Of a DNA stretch of 39,414 bases, positions 32,249 through 39,414 are shown piece after piece (positions within the stretch are counted from its first letter, which is position 1; each line of letters starts with the position of its first letter). This stretch comes from Candidatus Tidjanibacter faecipullorum (lineage in GTDB: Bacteria > Bacteroidota > Bacteroidia > Bacteroidales > Rikenellaceae). Where the stretch lies: assembly GCA_019116245.1 (NCBI GenBank), contig DXCC01000011.1:1-39414 (forward strand), read 5' to 3'. The position numbers and the translations under genes are program-made. The notes under the pieces were generated by a model. It searched no databases. It was not told the DNA's origin and saw nothing but the letters and a program-made list of their open reading frames with translations.

Positions 32249-33799
32249 ATGAAACACGTCATCCATACCCTGCTGCTGGCCGCCCTGCTCACGGCTCCGT
32301 GCGCCGCACAGGCCCAGGCTCCCGCATCGACCCCCGCAGCCGACCCCGCAGCCACATACGACTCGCTGACGCTCCGCAAACAGTCCCTGCTGCGTCAGGA
32401 GAGCGAACTGGCCGACCAGCTGGCCGAAACCCGCCGACTCTACGCCGCCGACGACTATGCCGGCCGCGAAGCTCTGGGCAACACCATCGTGCGGCTCGAG
32501 TCCGACCTCTATGCCGTACGCGATGCCCTCGAGGCCCTGGAAGATGCCCTGGCCGAGGTGGAACGCGAACTGCCCGTCCGACCGGCCGTACCGGAGACGC
32601 CCGCAACGGCGGAGCAAGGCCACGCCCTGCTGACCGACAACGGATACTTCCGAAACAACCTGCCCGCCGAAGAGTACGGCCTCCTGGAACAGGCCCAGTC
32701 CCGCGAGGCGGAAGCAGCCCGGATGGCCCGCACGATCAGCGAAAACTACCGCCAGCTCGATGCCCTGCTGCAGGCCTACAACGCCCTGTCCACCCGAACA
32801 CCCCAGGCCGACAGCCTCTATGCGGAGGCCCTCACGCTAGCCGACCGGAACGACCGGCTGGCCGCCGACCTGGCTGCCGTATGGAGCGAGATCTTCGACA
32901 CCAAAACCTACGCCTACAACTACGTGCTGGACAAATGCGGCGCTTACGACGCGCTGGCCGTACAGGAACAGCAGATGAACGACCTGCGCCTGCTCGACGC
33001 CGAAACCCGCGACGACTATATGTACGCCGACCTGGTGCGCTATGCCCTGCAGAAACAACTGCTGCTGGGCTACGAACGGCGGCTGGCCGACCTGGCCGCT
33101 CTGGGCGAAGCGGCCGATTCGCTGGCCGGAGTGCCCCTGCCGACCGAACACATCGCCGACTTCTTCCTGCCGCCGCTCGACACCCGCGAGAAAATGTTCT
33201 ACGATCTGGCCGATGCCACACCCGTCCGCCCGGCCCGATACGCCAACGTGCGCCAGATACCGCAGGTGCAGATCTTCCCCCGAGGAACCATCTACCGCAT
33301 CCTGCTGGGCGCCTACTTCCAACCCCCTGCGGTATCGGTGTTCCGCAGCGTAGCCCCGCTCTCGCAGGAGACCAAGGCCGACCGACGCACCTACTACTAT
33401 GCCGGCGGATACGCCTCCTACGAGGAGGCACAGGCTGCCGCCGCCCGGTTGAAGAAACTGGGATTCCGAAACCCCCGCATCGTCGCCTGGCAGGACGGCA
33501 CGTATGATGCGGAACCCGGCGCCACAACAACGCCGAAACCCGGAACCCCGGGCAAAAACCAGCCCGAATACCGCGTGGAGATCCGCAATGCCTCCGCCGA
33601 AGGACTGAGCCGTATGGTACGCGACGTGATCGCCACCCGGGCCACCGGCAAGGAGATCTCGCGCATCTCCGACTCCGCCACCGGCGAACCCGTCTTCGTG
33701 GTGGGCACCTTCTCCAACCGCACGCTGGCCGAAACCGTCGTCGGCGCCATCCAGGAGGCCGACCCCAGCCTCGACGTCTCGCTCGTCACCATCCCCTGA
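32249..33799 (+). CDS. Secreted or periplasmic protein with coiled coil and SPOR-like repeats
   Basis: A 516-aa protein with a cleavable signal (MKHVIHTLLLAALLTAPCAAQAQ). Residues about 40-110 are Glu/Ala/Leu-rich and predicted coiled coil (LRQESELADQLAETRR; LEALEDALAEVERELP). Two SPOR-like modules follow: residues about 343-420 (YRILLGAYFQPPAVSVFRS ... YYAGGYASYEEAQAAAARLK) and 440-516 (YRVEIRNASAEGLSRMVRD ... VFVVGTFSNRTLAE). SPOR domains bind denuded peptidoglycan, so a cell-wall or division role is inferred. The second module is diverged. The start at 32249 is chosen by the signal peptide. Neighbours are trkH upstream and nfeD-floA downstream. Confidence 0.7.
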   Translation: MKHVIHTLLLAALLTAPCAAQAQAPASTPAADPAATYDSLTLRKQSLLRQESELADQLAETRRLYAADDYAGREALGNTIVRLESDLYAVRDALEALEDALAEVERELPVRPAVPETPATAEQGHALLTDNGYFRNNLPAEEYGLLEQAQSREAEAARMARTISENYRQLDALLQAYNALSTRTPQADSLYAEALTLADRNDRLAADLAAVWSEIFDTKTYAYNYVLDKCGAYDALAVQEQQMNDLRLLDAETRDDYMYADLVRYALQKQLLLGYERRLADLAALGEAADSLAGVPLPTEHIADFFLPPLDTREKMFYDLADATPVRPARYANVRQIPQVQIFPRGTIYRILLGAYFQPPAVSVFRSVAPLSQETKADRRTYYYAGGYASYEEAQAAAARLKKLGFRNPRIVAWQDGTYDAEPGATTTPKPGTPGKNQPEYRVEIRNASAEGLSRMVRDVIATRATGKEISRISDSATGEPVFVVGTFSNRTLAETVVGAIQEADPSLDVSLVTIP

Positions 33800-33832
33800 T
33801 CCGTTACAACTTCACCCGATCCCCGCATCACT

Positions 33833-34318
33833 ATGACCGCCATCATCCTCATCGTTCTGCTCGGCATTCTGCTGATGGTCACCGAAGTATTCCTGCTGCC
33901 CGGCACGGGACTGGCCGGAGTCGGCGCCTTTGCGGCGTGCGGCTACGGCGTCTATCGCGCCTTCGTGCTCTACGGCAATACGGGCGGTTTCATCACCCTG
34001 GCCGCCGTGCTGGTTCTGTCGGTCGTCTTCCTCGTCCTGGGCCTCCGCTCGCAAACCTGGAAACGCTTCACGCTGCAGGAAAACATCGACGGCACCTCCG
34101 GCTCCACACCCGGACAGACGGGCGAAGTGCACATCGGCGATACGGGCCGCACCCTCTCGCGCCTGGCCCCCTCCGGCAAGGTAATGATCCGCGGCAAGGT
34201 GTACGAAGCCCACACGCTCGACTGCTACATCGACCCGCAGCAGGTGGTCGAGGTGACCGGATTCGACGATTTCAGCCTCGTCGTACGACCGCGGCCCGCC
34301 GAACCCCCCCTGGCCTGA
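33833..34318 (+). CDS. NfeD-like membrane protein
   Basis: A 161-aa protein of the short NfeD (NfeD1b-like) type: two or three membrane helices (IILIVLLGILLMVTEVFLLPG; FITLAAVLVLSVVFLVLG) and a C-terminal OB-fold (TGEVHIGDTGRTLSRLAPSG-KVMIRGKVYEAHTLDCYI). Such proteins pair with flotillins; here floA follows 32 bp downstream, which supports the call. It lacks the protease domain of long NfeD proteins. Confidence 0.88.
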   Translation: MTAIILIVLLGILLMVTEVFLLPGTGLAGVGAFAACGYGVYRAFVLYGNTGGFITLAAVLVLSVVFLVLGLRSQTWKRFTLQENIDGTSGSTPGQTGEVHIGDTGRTLSRLAPSGKVMIRGKVYEAHTLDCYIDPQQVVEVTGFDDFSLVVRPRPAEPPLA

Positions 34319-34350
34319 TTCGCGCATCTCAAACCAAAAATCTTGCATAA

Positions 34351-35322
34351 ATGGACAACGGTATCCTCATCGTCGTCGCCGTGGTGGCCATCGTGCTGCT
34401 GTGGCTCCTCTTCTACTTCATCCCCGTCGGGGTATGGTTCAAGGCGCTGCTCTCGGGCGTGCGCATCTCGCTGCTGCAACTGATCCTGATGCGCTGGCGC
34501 AAGGTGCCCGCCACGCTGATCGTCAATGAGATGATCACCGGAACCAAGGCGGGCCTCACCCTCAACCCCAACGAACTGGAAGCCCACTACCTGGCCAAGG
34601 GCAATGTGCCGAACGTGGTGCGCGCCCTGGTATCGGCCCAGAAGGCCAACATCAACCTCGACTTCAAGATGGCCTCGGCCATCGACCTGGCCGGACGCAA
34701 CGTCTTCGAGGCGGTGCAGATGTCCGTCAATCCGAAGGTCATCAACACGCCGCCCGTGTCGGCCGTGGCCAAGAACGGCATCCAGCTGATCGCCAAGGCC
34801 CGCGTAACGGTGCGCGCCAACATCAAACAACTGGTCGGCGGAGCCGGTGAAGAGACCGTACTGGCCCGCGTGGGCGAAGGCATCGTCTCCTCGATCGGCT
34901 CGTCGGAGTCGCACACCGTCGTGCTGGAGAACCCGGACCACATCTCGCGCGTGGTGCTGGCCAAGGGACTGGATGCCGGCACCGCCTTCGAGATCCTCTC
35001 GATCGACATTGCCGACATCGACGTGGGCAAAAATATCGGCGCCGAACTGCAGATCGACCAGGCCAACGCCGACAAGAACATCGCCCAGGCCAAAGCCGAG
35101 GAGAAACGCGCAATGGCCGTAGCGCACGAGCAGGAGAACCTCGCCCTGGCCCAGGAGGCACGCGCCAAGGTGATTCTGGCTGAAGCGGAGATTCCGAAAG
35201 CCATTGCCGAAGCGTTCCGCAACGGCAACCTGGGGATTATGGACTACTACCGGCTGCAGAACGTCCAGGCCGACACCCGGATGCGCGAAACGCTGGCCGG
35301 CCCCGCCCAGCAGCCCAAATAG
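34351..35322 (+). CDS. floA: Flotillin-like protein FloA
   Basis: A 323-aa membrane-scaffold protein organising functional membrane microdomains. An N-terminal hydrophobic hairpin ([23 protein letters not shown]) is followed by an SPFH-type domain ([39 protein letters not shown]) and a coiled-coil tail rich in [17 protein letters not shown]. The length is typical of YqfA/FloA. Operon with nfeD. A strong terminator lies just downstream, before convergent glgB. Confidence 0.93.
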   Translation: MDNGILIVVAVVAIVLLWLLFYFIPVGVWFKALLSGVRISLLQLILMRWRKVPATLIVNEMITGTKAGLTLNPNELEAHYLAKGNVPNVVRALVSAQKANINLDFKMASAIDLAGRNVFEAVQMSVNPKVINTPPVSAVAKNGIQLIAKARVTVRANIKQLVGGAGEETVLARVGEGIVSSIGSSESHTVVLENPDHISRVVLAKGLDAGTAFEILSIDIADIDVGKNIGAELQIDQANADKNIAQAKAEEKRAMAVAHEQENLALAQEARAKVILAEAEIPKAIAEAFRNGNLGIMDYYRLQNVQADTRMRETLAGPAQQPK

Positions 35323-35343
35323 CGTCTCGCCCCCCGCCAAACA

Positions 35344-35390
35344 CAAGGAGACCTCCCCCCCGCACGGGAGGAGGTCTCCTTGCTGTTTTT
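35344..35390 (+). terminator. Rho-independent terminator of nfeD-floA
   Basis: A 13-bp perfect stem (35344-35356 with 35370-35382) with extra C/G pairing in the loop, followed by TGTTTTT. Confidence 0.88.
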
Positions 35391-35438
35391 GAACCGCCCG
35401 TCCGCACCGCAAACGGGACCGGCTCAGGGCCGAGGGCG

Positions 35439-35555
35439 GCAGAAGCAGCGGTAAGGCAGGGGCCGGAGCAGCCGGAGCAAGCGGCCAAGCAACGGCAGGC
35501 AGAAACGACCGGAGCCAAAGGCCGGAGCAGCTGCAGAAGCAGCGGTAAGGCAGGG
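35439..35555. repeat. G-rich repeat region with a 23-bp direct repeat, downstream of glgB
   Basis: A perfect 23-bp direct repeat at 35439-35461 and 35533-35555 (GCAGAAGCAGCGGTAAGGCA plus GGG), with further short GCCGGAGCA units at about 35462, 35471 and 35521. It lies between the floA terminator and the glgB stop. On the plus strand it is rich in purines. No gene is supported here. Confidence 0.7.
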
Positions 35556-35573
35556 CCGAGGCAAAGGCCGAGG

Positions 35574-37628
35574 CTACGCCTCCGATGCCTCCGACGCCTC
35601 CGATGCCTCCGGCAACCGGCGATAGACCGTGGCCGTGCGGCAGATGTTGTAGATGCGGATGAAATGGCGCAAGGGATCGTCCGACTCCGGCTCCGAAAAG
35701 TGGATCACCGAAGCATCGTCACGCCCCTGACCCCCGTAGAGCGGATCGTCCGTCGCCAGCAGCGTCCGGTAGCGTCCCGCTCGCGGAACCGGAACCCGGT
35801 AGTCGGCCACACTCGCCGTCGGATGCCAGTTGAAAACGAAAAGCAGATCGCCGTGACTGAATGCCATCGTCTTGTTGGCCTCGTCCATCAGCTGATTGTA
35901 GGCATAGCCGCACCGCATCACACCGTACGTCTCGGCCATCGCCAGCATGGCCCGGTCGAAAAGACCGAGCTGACCGTAGCGCAGGCGGTCGTTGTCAGCC
36001 AGCGACCACTGGCGGCGCGCATAACGGTAGCTCCAGCCGTTCCCCTCGCGCGGAAAGTCGATCCATTCGGGATGACCGAACTCGTTGCCCATAAAATTGA
36101 GATAGGCCTCGCCTCCCAGCGCAAGCGTCACCAGCCGGATCATCTTGTGGAGCGCCATACCGCGCTCTACGGTCAGATCGTCCCGACCGCGCTCCATCGC
36201 CGTGTACATCGCACTCCCCATCAACCGGAAGGCAATCGTCTGGTCGCCCACCAGCGCCTGGTCGTGCGACTCGGCATAGGCCACCGTCCGCACCGTGGGA
36301 AGCCGGTCGGTCAGCACGTGCCAGATCTCCCAGATGTTCCACGCCTCGTCGGGCGTATCCTTCAGCATCCGGATCCAGAAGTCGGGCACCGCCATCCCCA
36401 ACCGGTAGTCAAACCCAACACCACCGTCGGCCACCGGCGTGCAGATGCCCGGCATGCCGCTCACCTCCTCGGCTATGGTTACGGAGGAGGGTTTCACCTC
36501 CTTCACCAACTCGTTGGCCAGCGTCAGGTAGGTCAGTCCGGCACGATTCACCTCCCCGCCGAAGAAAAGATCGGCCCCCTCGCTCTCGGTGTAGCCGTGG
36601 TGGGTATAGATCATCGAGGTCACCCCGTCGAAGCGGAACCCGTCGAAATGGAACTCCTCCAGCCAGTAGCGGATGTTGGAGAGCAGAAAACGGCGAACCT
36701 CCGGCTTGGCGTAGTCGAACAGCATCGAATCCCAATAGGGGTGACGCCCCGCCTCGCCGGCCGGCGAATAGAGGTGGTCGGAACCGTCCAACTGGTTGAG
36801 CCCCTCGTTCAGATTCTTCACATAGTGGGCGTGAACCAGATCCATAATGACGGCCAACCCCATCGCGTGGGCCCTGCGCACCAGCGCCTTCAGCTCCTCC
36901 GGCGTACCGAACCGGGACGAAGGTGCAAAAAAACTGGAAACGTGGTACCCGAAACTGCCGTAATAGGGATGCTCGGCCAGCGCCATCAACTGGACGGCAT
37001 TGTAGCCTGCGGCCCGGATGCGCGGCAACACCTGTTCGGCAAACTCCGCATAGGTGCCGACCCGTTCCGCTTCCAGCGCCATACCGATGTGGCTCTCGTA
37101 GATGTAGAGCGTGCGCAGGGAGGCGATGTCGAAACGGTCGGCTCCCCAGTCGAAGGCGTCGGCCGGATGCCAGAACTGGGCCGTGAAGTCCTTCGTGCGG
37201 TCGTCCTGAACCACCCGGCGGGCATAGGCCGGAATACGCTCGTGCCAACCGTTGGCGCCGTGCACCAGCATCTTGTAGAGCGAGCCGTGACGCAACCCCT
37301 GGCCCCAGTCGCCGTCGTACAGAAAAATGCTCCACACCCCGCGGCTGTCCTTCACCAAAGGCAGCGTGCGCCGCTGCCAGCCGTTGAAATCCCCGAAGAG
37401 ATAGACCTCATCCGCTTCGGGCAGCCACTCGCGAAACCACCAACCCTGCGACCGGTCGTCGCGCTGGAAGCCGAAATAACGGTAGCCGTCGGCATACGCC
37501 TTCAACGAACCGGACTGCCGCACACAAGCCTCCTTTGCCTCCCGATAGAGGCGGTAGCGGTACTCCAGTTCCCCCGCAGCCTGTTCCAGCCACGGATCGT
37601 CCGCAATCATCTTCAACTGTGCTGCCAT
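35574..37628 (-). CDS. glgB: 1,4-alpha-glucan branching enzyme
   Basis: Makes alpha-1,6 branches in glycogen, cytoplasmic GH13 enzyme, 684 aa. An N-terminal CBM48-type domain (GYRYFGFQRDDRSQGWWFREW ... VYLFGDFNGWQ) precedes the barrel. The catalytic nucleophile is D334 in FRFDGVTSM and the acid/base is E387 in TIAEEVSGMPG; AESHDQALVG carries the third Asp. This set (SGMPG, THHGY) is of the eukaryote-like branching-enzyme subgroup. The C-terminus ends in four 9-bp repeats encoding Glu-Ala-Ser units (EASEASEASEA), not a family feature. ATG at 37628 is chosen over an upstream GTG because the sequence before it is not protein-like. A TACCTTTA box at 37653-37660 may be its promoter. Confidence 0.94.
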   Translation of the reverse strand: MAAQLKMIADDPWLEQAAGELEYRYRLYREAKEACVRQSGSLKAYADGYRYFGFQRDDRSQGWWFREWLPEADEVYLFGDFNGWQRRTLPLVKDSRGVWSIFLYDGDWGQGLRHGSLYKMLVHGANGWHERIPAYARRVVQDDRTKDFTAQFWHPADAFDWGADRFDIASLRTLYIYESHIGMALEAERVGTYAEFAEQVLPRIRAAGYNAVQLMALAEHPYYGSFGYHVSSFFAPSSRFGTPEELKALVRRAHAMGLAVIMDLVHAHYVKNLNEGLNQLDGSDHLYSPAGEAGRHPYWDSMLFDYAKPEVRRFLLSNIRYWLEEFHFDGFRFDGVTSMIYTHHGYTESEGADLFFGGEVNRAGLTYLTLANELVKEVKPSSVTIAEEVSGMPGICTPVADGGVGFDYRLGMAVPDFWIRMLKDTPDEAWNIWEIWHVLTDRLPTVRTVAYAESHDQALVGDQTIAFRLMGSAMYTAMERGRDDLTVERGMALHKMIRLVTLALGGEAYLNFMGNEFGHPEWIDFPREGNGWSYRYARRQWSLADNDRLRYGQLGLFDRAMLAMAETYGVMRCGYAYNQLMDEANKTMAFSHGDLLFVFNWHPTASVADYRVPVPRAGRYRTLLATDDPLYGGQGRDDASVIHFSEPESDDPLRHFIRIYNICRTATVYRRLPEASEASEASEA
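35577..35611 (-). repeat. Tandem 9-bp repeat encoding the C-terminus of GlgB
   Basis: Four copies of a 9-bp unit (GAGGCNTCG on the minus strand, the last one cut by the stop) encode EAS-EAS-EAS-EA. Slippage-prone, and the unit count may vary among strains. Confidence 0.8.
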
Positions 37629-37695
37629 ATCGTCTGTATGTTTCGGATCACTTAAAGGTAACACTTTTCCGCCGGAAACCGGCTCTCCCGGCCCC

Positions 37696-37809
37696 CTATT
37701 TTCCCGCGACCGCAACGAACGCGCCACCCGCCGTCTCCCGGCTGCAGCCCCGCAGGGTCAGCGTCTGGGCTCCGAGCGGCGCCCCCAACACCGGGAGGGC
37801 ACAGTCGCC
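37696..37809 (-). pseudogene. 3' fragment of a hutD paralogue
   Basis: Downstream of the hutD terminator a minus-strand frame ending at TAG (37696-37698) reads GDCALPVLGAPLGAQ-TLTLRGCSRETAGGAFVAVAGK. Its middle part is identical at DNA level to the 3' region of hutD (55 bp, 37731-37785 equals 37926-37980), while flanks differ but keep the pattern (hutD has GDVLQLHAGAPLGAQ and RETGRAVRCVIYHD). No start or N-terminal part is present. It is a relic of a second copy with another C-terminal tail. Confidence 0.65.
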
Positions 37810-37980
37810 CGCCCCACAAAAAGGGGGGGGACGGTCCGCGCATCCGAACCGTCCCCCCCTGTGGCTGTCGTTTCCAACGCCCCCGGTGCCTCAATCGTGG
37901 TAGATCACGCAGCGGACCGCACGTCCCGTCTCCCGGCTGCAGCCCCGCAGGGTCAGCGTCTGGGCTCCGAGCGGCGCCCC
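37731..37980. repeat. Perfect 55-bp direct repeat, copies at 37731-37785 and 37926-37980
   Basis: The two copies are identical over 55 bp and 195 bp apart. The right copy is inside hutD, the left in the fragment behind it, with the hutD terminator between. Recombination across them would delete the terminator and swap the HutD C-terminus. Confidence 0.85.
37818..37859 (-). terminator. Rho-independent terminator of hutD
   Basis: On the minus strand a 12-bp GC stem (seven C/G pairs plus ACGGT/ACCGT) with a 12-nt loop, followed by five T, 32 bp after the hutD stop. Confidence 0.85.
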
Positions 37981-38502
37981 GGCGTGCAGCTGCAACACGT
38001 CGCCCGCGTGCAACCGCGCGCACTGCCCGTCGGGCAGCCCGACCTCCGCCTCGCACAGCAGGTAGAAGACCTCACTCACGCAGCGCCATCCCTCAACGAC
38101 CGGCATCAACCGCACCTCGCAGGGCGTCGAAGTCAGCTCGATCACCTGTACACGTCCTTCGCCCCCCTTCACCATCAGGTTGAAGTCGGTCACCCGACCC
38201 CAACTGCGCGTCGTCCAGTCACCGCTGAAGTTGTCCTGCTCGAAGGGATGCAGCACGGTTTCGTAATGGCCCTCGTGGCACAACCGCAACGTGCCCTCCA
38301 GAATCATCAGACAACGCTCCACGCCCGGCAGCGACGTGAAGGTCGACTCCTCGTCCTCCACACGGGCCGAACTGACGCGCCACGTGAAACTACGCCGGGC
38401 ATAGTCCCCCTCGGGCGGCCAGATGGCCAATTGGGTGGTCGTGCCGCCGCTCCAGCGGGCGACGGTCAGTTGTTCCTTGCGAACGATCTCGTATCTTTCC
38501 AT
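37891..38502 (-). CDS. HutD/Ves-family cupin protein
   Basis: A 203-aa double-barrel cupin of the HutD family. The N-terminus has VARWSGGTTTQLAIWP and FTWRVSSARVEDEESTFTSLPGVERCLMILEG, which are the W-x-G-G, W-R-x-S-x-A and F-x-x-x-P-G-x-x-R hallmarks of the family. Members sit in histidine-use operons or act as general stress-linked proteins (Ves), and the biochemical role is not settled. No hut genes are in the window, so a link to histidine breakdown is not supported. Own promoter (TATCTTTG at 38536-38543) and terminator, so it is monocistronic. Confidence 0.82.
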   Translation of the reverse strand: MERYEIVRKEQLTVARWSGGTTTQLAIWPPEGDYARRSFTWRVSSARVEDEESTFTSLPGVERCLMILEGTLRLCHEGHYETVLHPFEQDNFSGDWTTRSWGRVTDFNLMVKGGEGRVQVIELTSTPCEVRLMPVVEGWRCVSEVFYLLCEAEVGLPDGQCARLHAGDVLQLHAGAPLGAQTLTLRGCSRETGRAVRCVIYHD

Positions 38503-38535
38503 CTTGCTGTTTTCTGTTTGGTTTCAGACAATTTT

Positions 38536-38543
38536 CAAAGATA
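38536..38543 (-). promoter_or_regulatory. Putative promoter -7 box of the hutD gene
   Basis: TATCTTTG on the minus strand, 34 bp before the ATG at 38502; -33 not clear. Confidence 0.5.
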
Positions 38544-38730
38544 ACGGTTCTTCCGATACGGACGATCGGCTGCCCCGGTGAAAATCGCCCTGCCCACCGA
38601 TCGCCCCACCCCTGCCCCGACAGCACCGGCCCCGCACCCGATTCGCCACGTCCCACCCGCGGCCACCCGGGAAATCGGGAAATCGGGAAAATTTCGCCGG
38701 CCAGAATCAGCAGATTCCACAAATATGTGT

Positions 38731-38738
38731 TATCTTTG
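38731..38738 (+). promoter_or_regulatory. Putative promoter -7 box of tRNA-Gly(CCC)
   Basis: TATCTTTG, 22 bp before the first base of the tRNA; the -33 region has no TTTG. Confidence 0.55.
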
Positions 38739-38759
38739 CCCTGTTCAATCCAACACGAT

Positions 38760-38835
38760 GCGGAAATAGCTCAATTGGTAGAGCATCAGCTTCCCAAGCT
38801 GAGGGTCGCGGGTTCGAATCCCGTTTTCCGCTCCA
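38760..38835 (+). tRNA. tRNA-Gly, anticodon CCC, CCA encoded
   Basis: Cloverleaf with acceptor stem GCGGAAA/TTTCCGC, D-arm AGCTCAATTGGTAGAGC, anticodon stem TCAGC/GCTGA around loop TTCCCAA (anticodon CCC) and T-arm GGGTTCGAATCCC. The genome encodes the 3' CCA (38833-38835), unlike the other glycine tRNA in the window. Confidence 0.95.
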
Positions 38836-39242
38836 GAGGGCCGAAGCAAAGAGGTCCAAAAGAAAACAGAAAGCCTTGAGAAAACAGAAAGCCTTGCATA
38901 TCGATGATATGCAAGGCTTTTTCGGTTACATTCCACCACTTGTATAGACACAAAAAACGGCACGCATTCGGAGCCTTCATCGTGACCTGGTTGGCTCCGA
39001 CCGAGCCTTTTTCACATATTGCTCACTGTCAACACCTCAACATAGGGCAACGCTCCATATAGGGCAACGCTCCGGTCTATGCTCCCACCACCACGACCAG
39101 CCAAACCACCATCCATACGTAGCGCCAAATCGAGCCGAGTTGCAGACAGTCCTTCCCTACTCCTCGCGCGTTCCACAAAGGATGCGAGCACGCTCCGCCC
39201 ACAACGATGCGCCGGGATGAATTAGGAAGATAAGGCCTTTGT
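38836..39242. other. Non-coding spacer between tRNA-Gly(CCC) and the CRISPR array
   Basis: About 400 bp with no gene I can support. It holds a tandem direct repeat (GAAAACAGAAAGCCTTG at 38862-38878 and 38880-38896) leading into the tRNA terminator, and a second 15-bp direct repeat (ATAGGGCAACGCTCC at 39042-39056 and 39059-39073). On the minus strand a short frame (with DRSVALYGALPYVEVLTVSN, stop near 39015) crosses the second repeat, but it has no recognised relative. Confidence 0.5.
38888..38922 (+). terminator. Rho-independent terminator of tRNA-Gly(CCC)
   Basis: A 15-bp perfect stem (38888-38902 with 38906-38920), 3-nt loop GAT, five T at the end. Confidence 0.92.
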
Positions 39243-39414
39243 GCGCTTGGTTATTGAAATTCTACATCAAACCACAACTAATCGCCCCCGTGAACATGGA
39301 GGACTTCGTTGTATCTTATTGAAATTCTACATCAAACCACAACTGAAACGGGATAGGAAGTCTTGCCCGTCCGGTTGTATCTTATTGAAATTCTACATCA
39401 AACCACAACTCCAC
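39243..39414 (-). CRISPR. CRISPR array, distal end, three repeats visible, continues past the right edge
   Basis: 36-bp repeats at 39243-39278, 39308-39343 and 39374-39409, with spacers of 29 bp (39279-39307) and 30 bp (39344-39373). The second and third are identical; the first is identical over 28 bp, but its outer 8 bp are degenerate (GCGCTTGG instead of GTTGTATC). Read on the minus strand each repeat starts GTTGTGGTTTGATG and ends AAGATACAAC. A degenerate outermost copy marks the old (trailer) end, so the leader and cas genes should lie to the right, and transcription is toward the left. Repeat length, the GTTG start, the CAAC end and 30-bp spacers fit a type II-C array, but no cas gene or tracrRNA is visible. 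All three copies are followed by T, so the true repeat may be 37 bp. Confidence 0.9.

Noticed and set aside
35439-35555. CRISPR-like repeats behind glgB
   Set aside because: Only two copies of a 23-bp unit plus short irregular units, no regular spacers, low complexity.
38745-38980. Minus-strand frames over tRNA-Gly(CCC) with TGFEPATLSLGS or TRDPQLGKLMLYQLSYF
   Set aside because: Also tRNA read-through artefacts; they cover the tRNA and its terminator.
38836-39242. tracrRNA anti-repeat beside the CRISPR array
   Set aside because: I found no inverted partial copy of the repeat; the degenerate copy at 39243 is in the same orientation as the others.

Overview
The window looks like chromosome from a Bacteroidota bacterium, most like the Alistipes/Rikenellaceae group. 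The evidence is high GC coding DNA, repeated promoters of the Bacteroidota type (TAnnTTTG at -7, in several cases TTG or TTTG about 19-20 bp upstream), few Shine-Dalgarno sites, fimbrillin-like lipoproteins, a TonB-dependent receptor, and an arm-binding tyrosine recombinase of the Bacteroidota mobile-element type. The genus is an inference from gene style, not from a marker gene.

Left part (1-11 kb): the 5' end of an integrase runs off the left edge, so a mobile element may end here. Then come glnA, a znuA-znuC pair without a permease, a Crp/Fnr-type regulator, and, divergent from it, three large lipoprotein genes. The first is a fimbrillin-like protein ending in a metzincin zinc site. The other two are paralogues with C-terminal FISUMP/lectin-like domains. 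A palindromic operator with a promoter that lacks a -33 box lies between the regulator and this operon, suggesting Crp/Fnr-activated surface adhesion or proteolysis.

Island (11-14 kb): an N-terminally truncated WYL regulator, a small zinc-ribbon protein, and an AT-rich PD-(D/E)XK nuclease overlapping (ATGA) a metallo-beta-lactamase gene whose 3' half has been replaced by the end of a flavodoxin-family gene. All this abuts the 3' end of tRNA-Gly(GCC), a typical integration point. It looks like a decayed or recombined accessory (possibly defence) locus.

Middle (14-30 kb): a TonB-dependent receptor, a PAP2 phosphatase, a small gene split by an in-frame amber codon, a POT peptide transporter followed by a relic of a second one, and an MBL hydrolase / B12-type radical SAM / SDR operon. 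On the minus strand lie znuB-like permease, lptG, ribBA and fmt, in that transcription order. mtaB follows on the plus strand.

Right part (30-39.4 kb): a kinase-less sensor-like membrane protein overlapping trkH, a SPOR-like protein, nfeD-floA, glgB with a repeat-built C-terminus, hutD with a duplicated 3' fragment behind it, tRNA-Gly(CCC), and at the right edge the distal end of a CRISPR array (three repeats seen) whose repeat resembles type II-C. No cas gene is inside the window. Many genes run in short operons with overlaps or tiny gaps, and convergent pairs share strong hairpin terminators.
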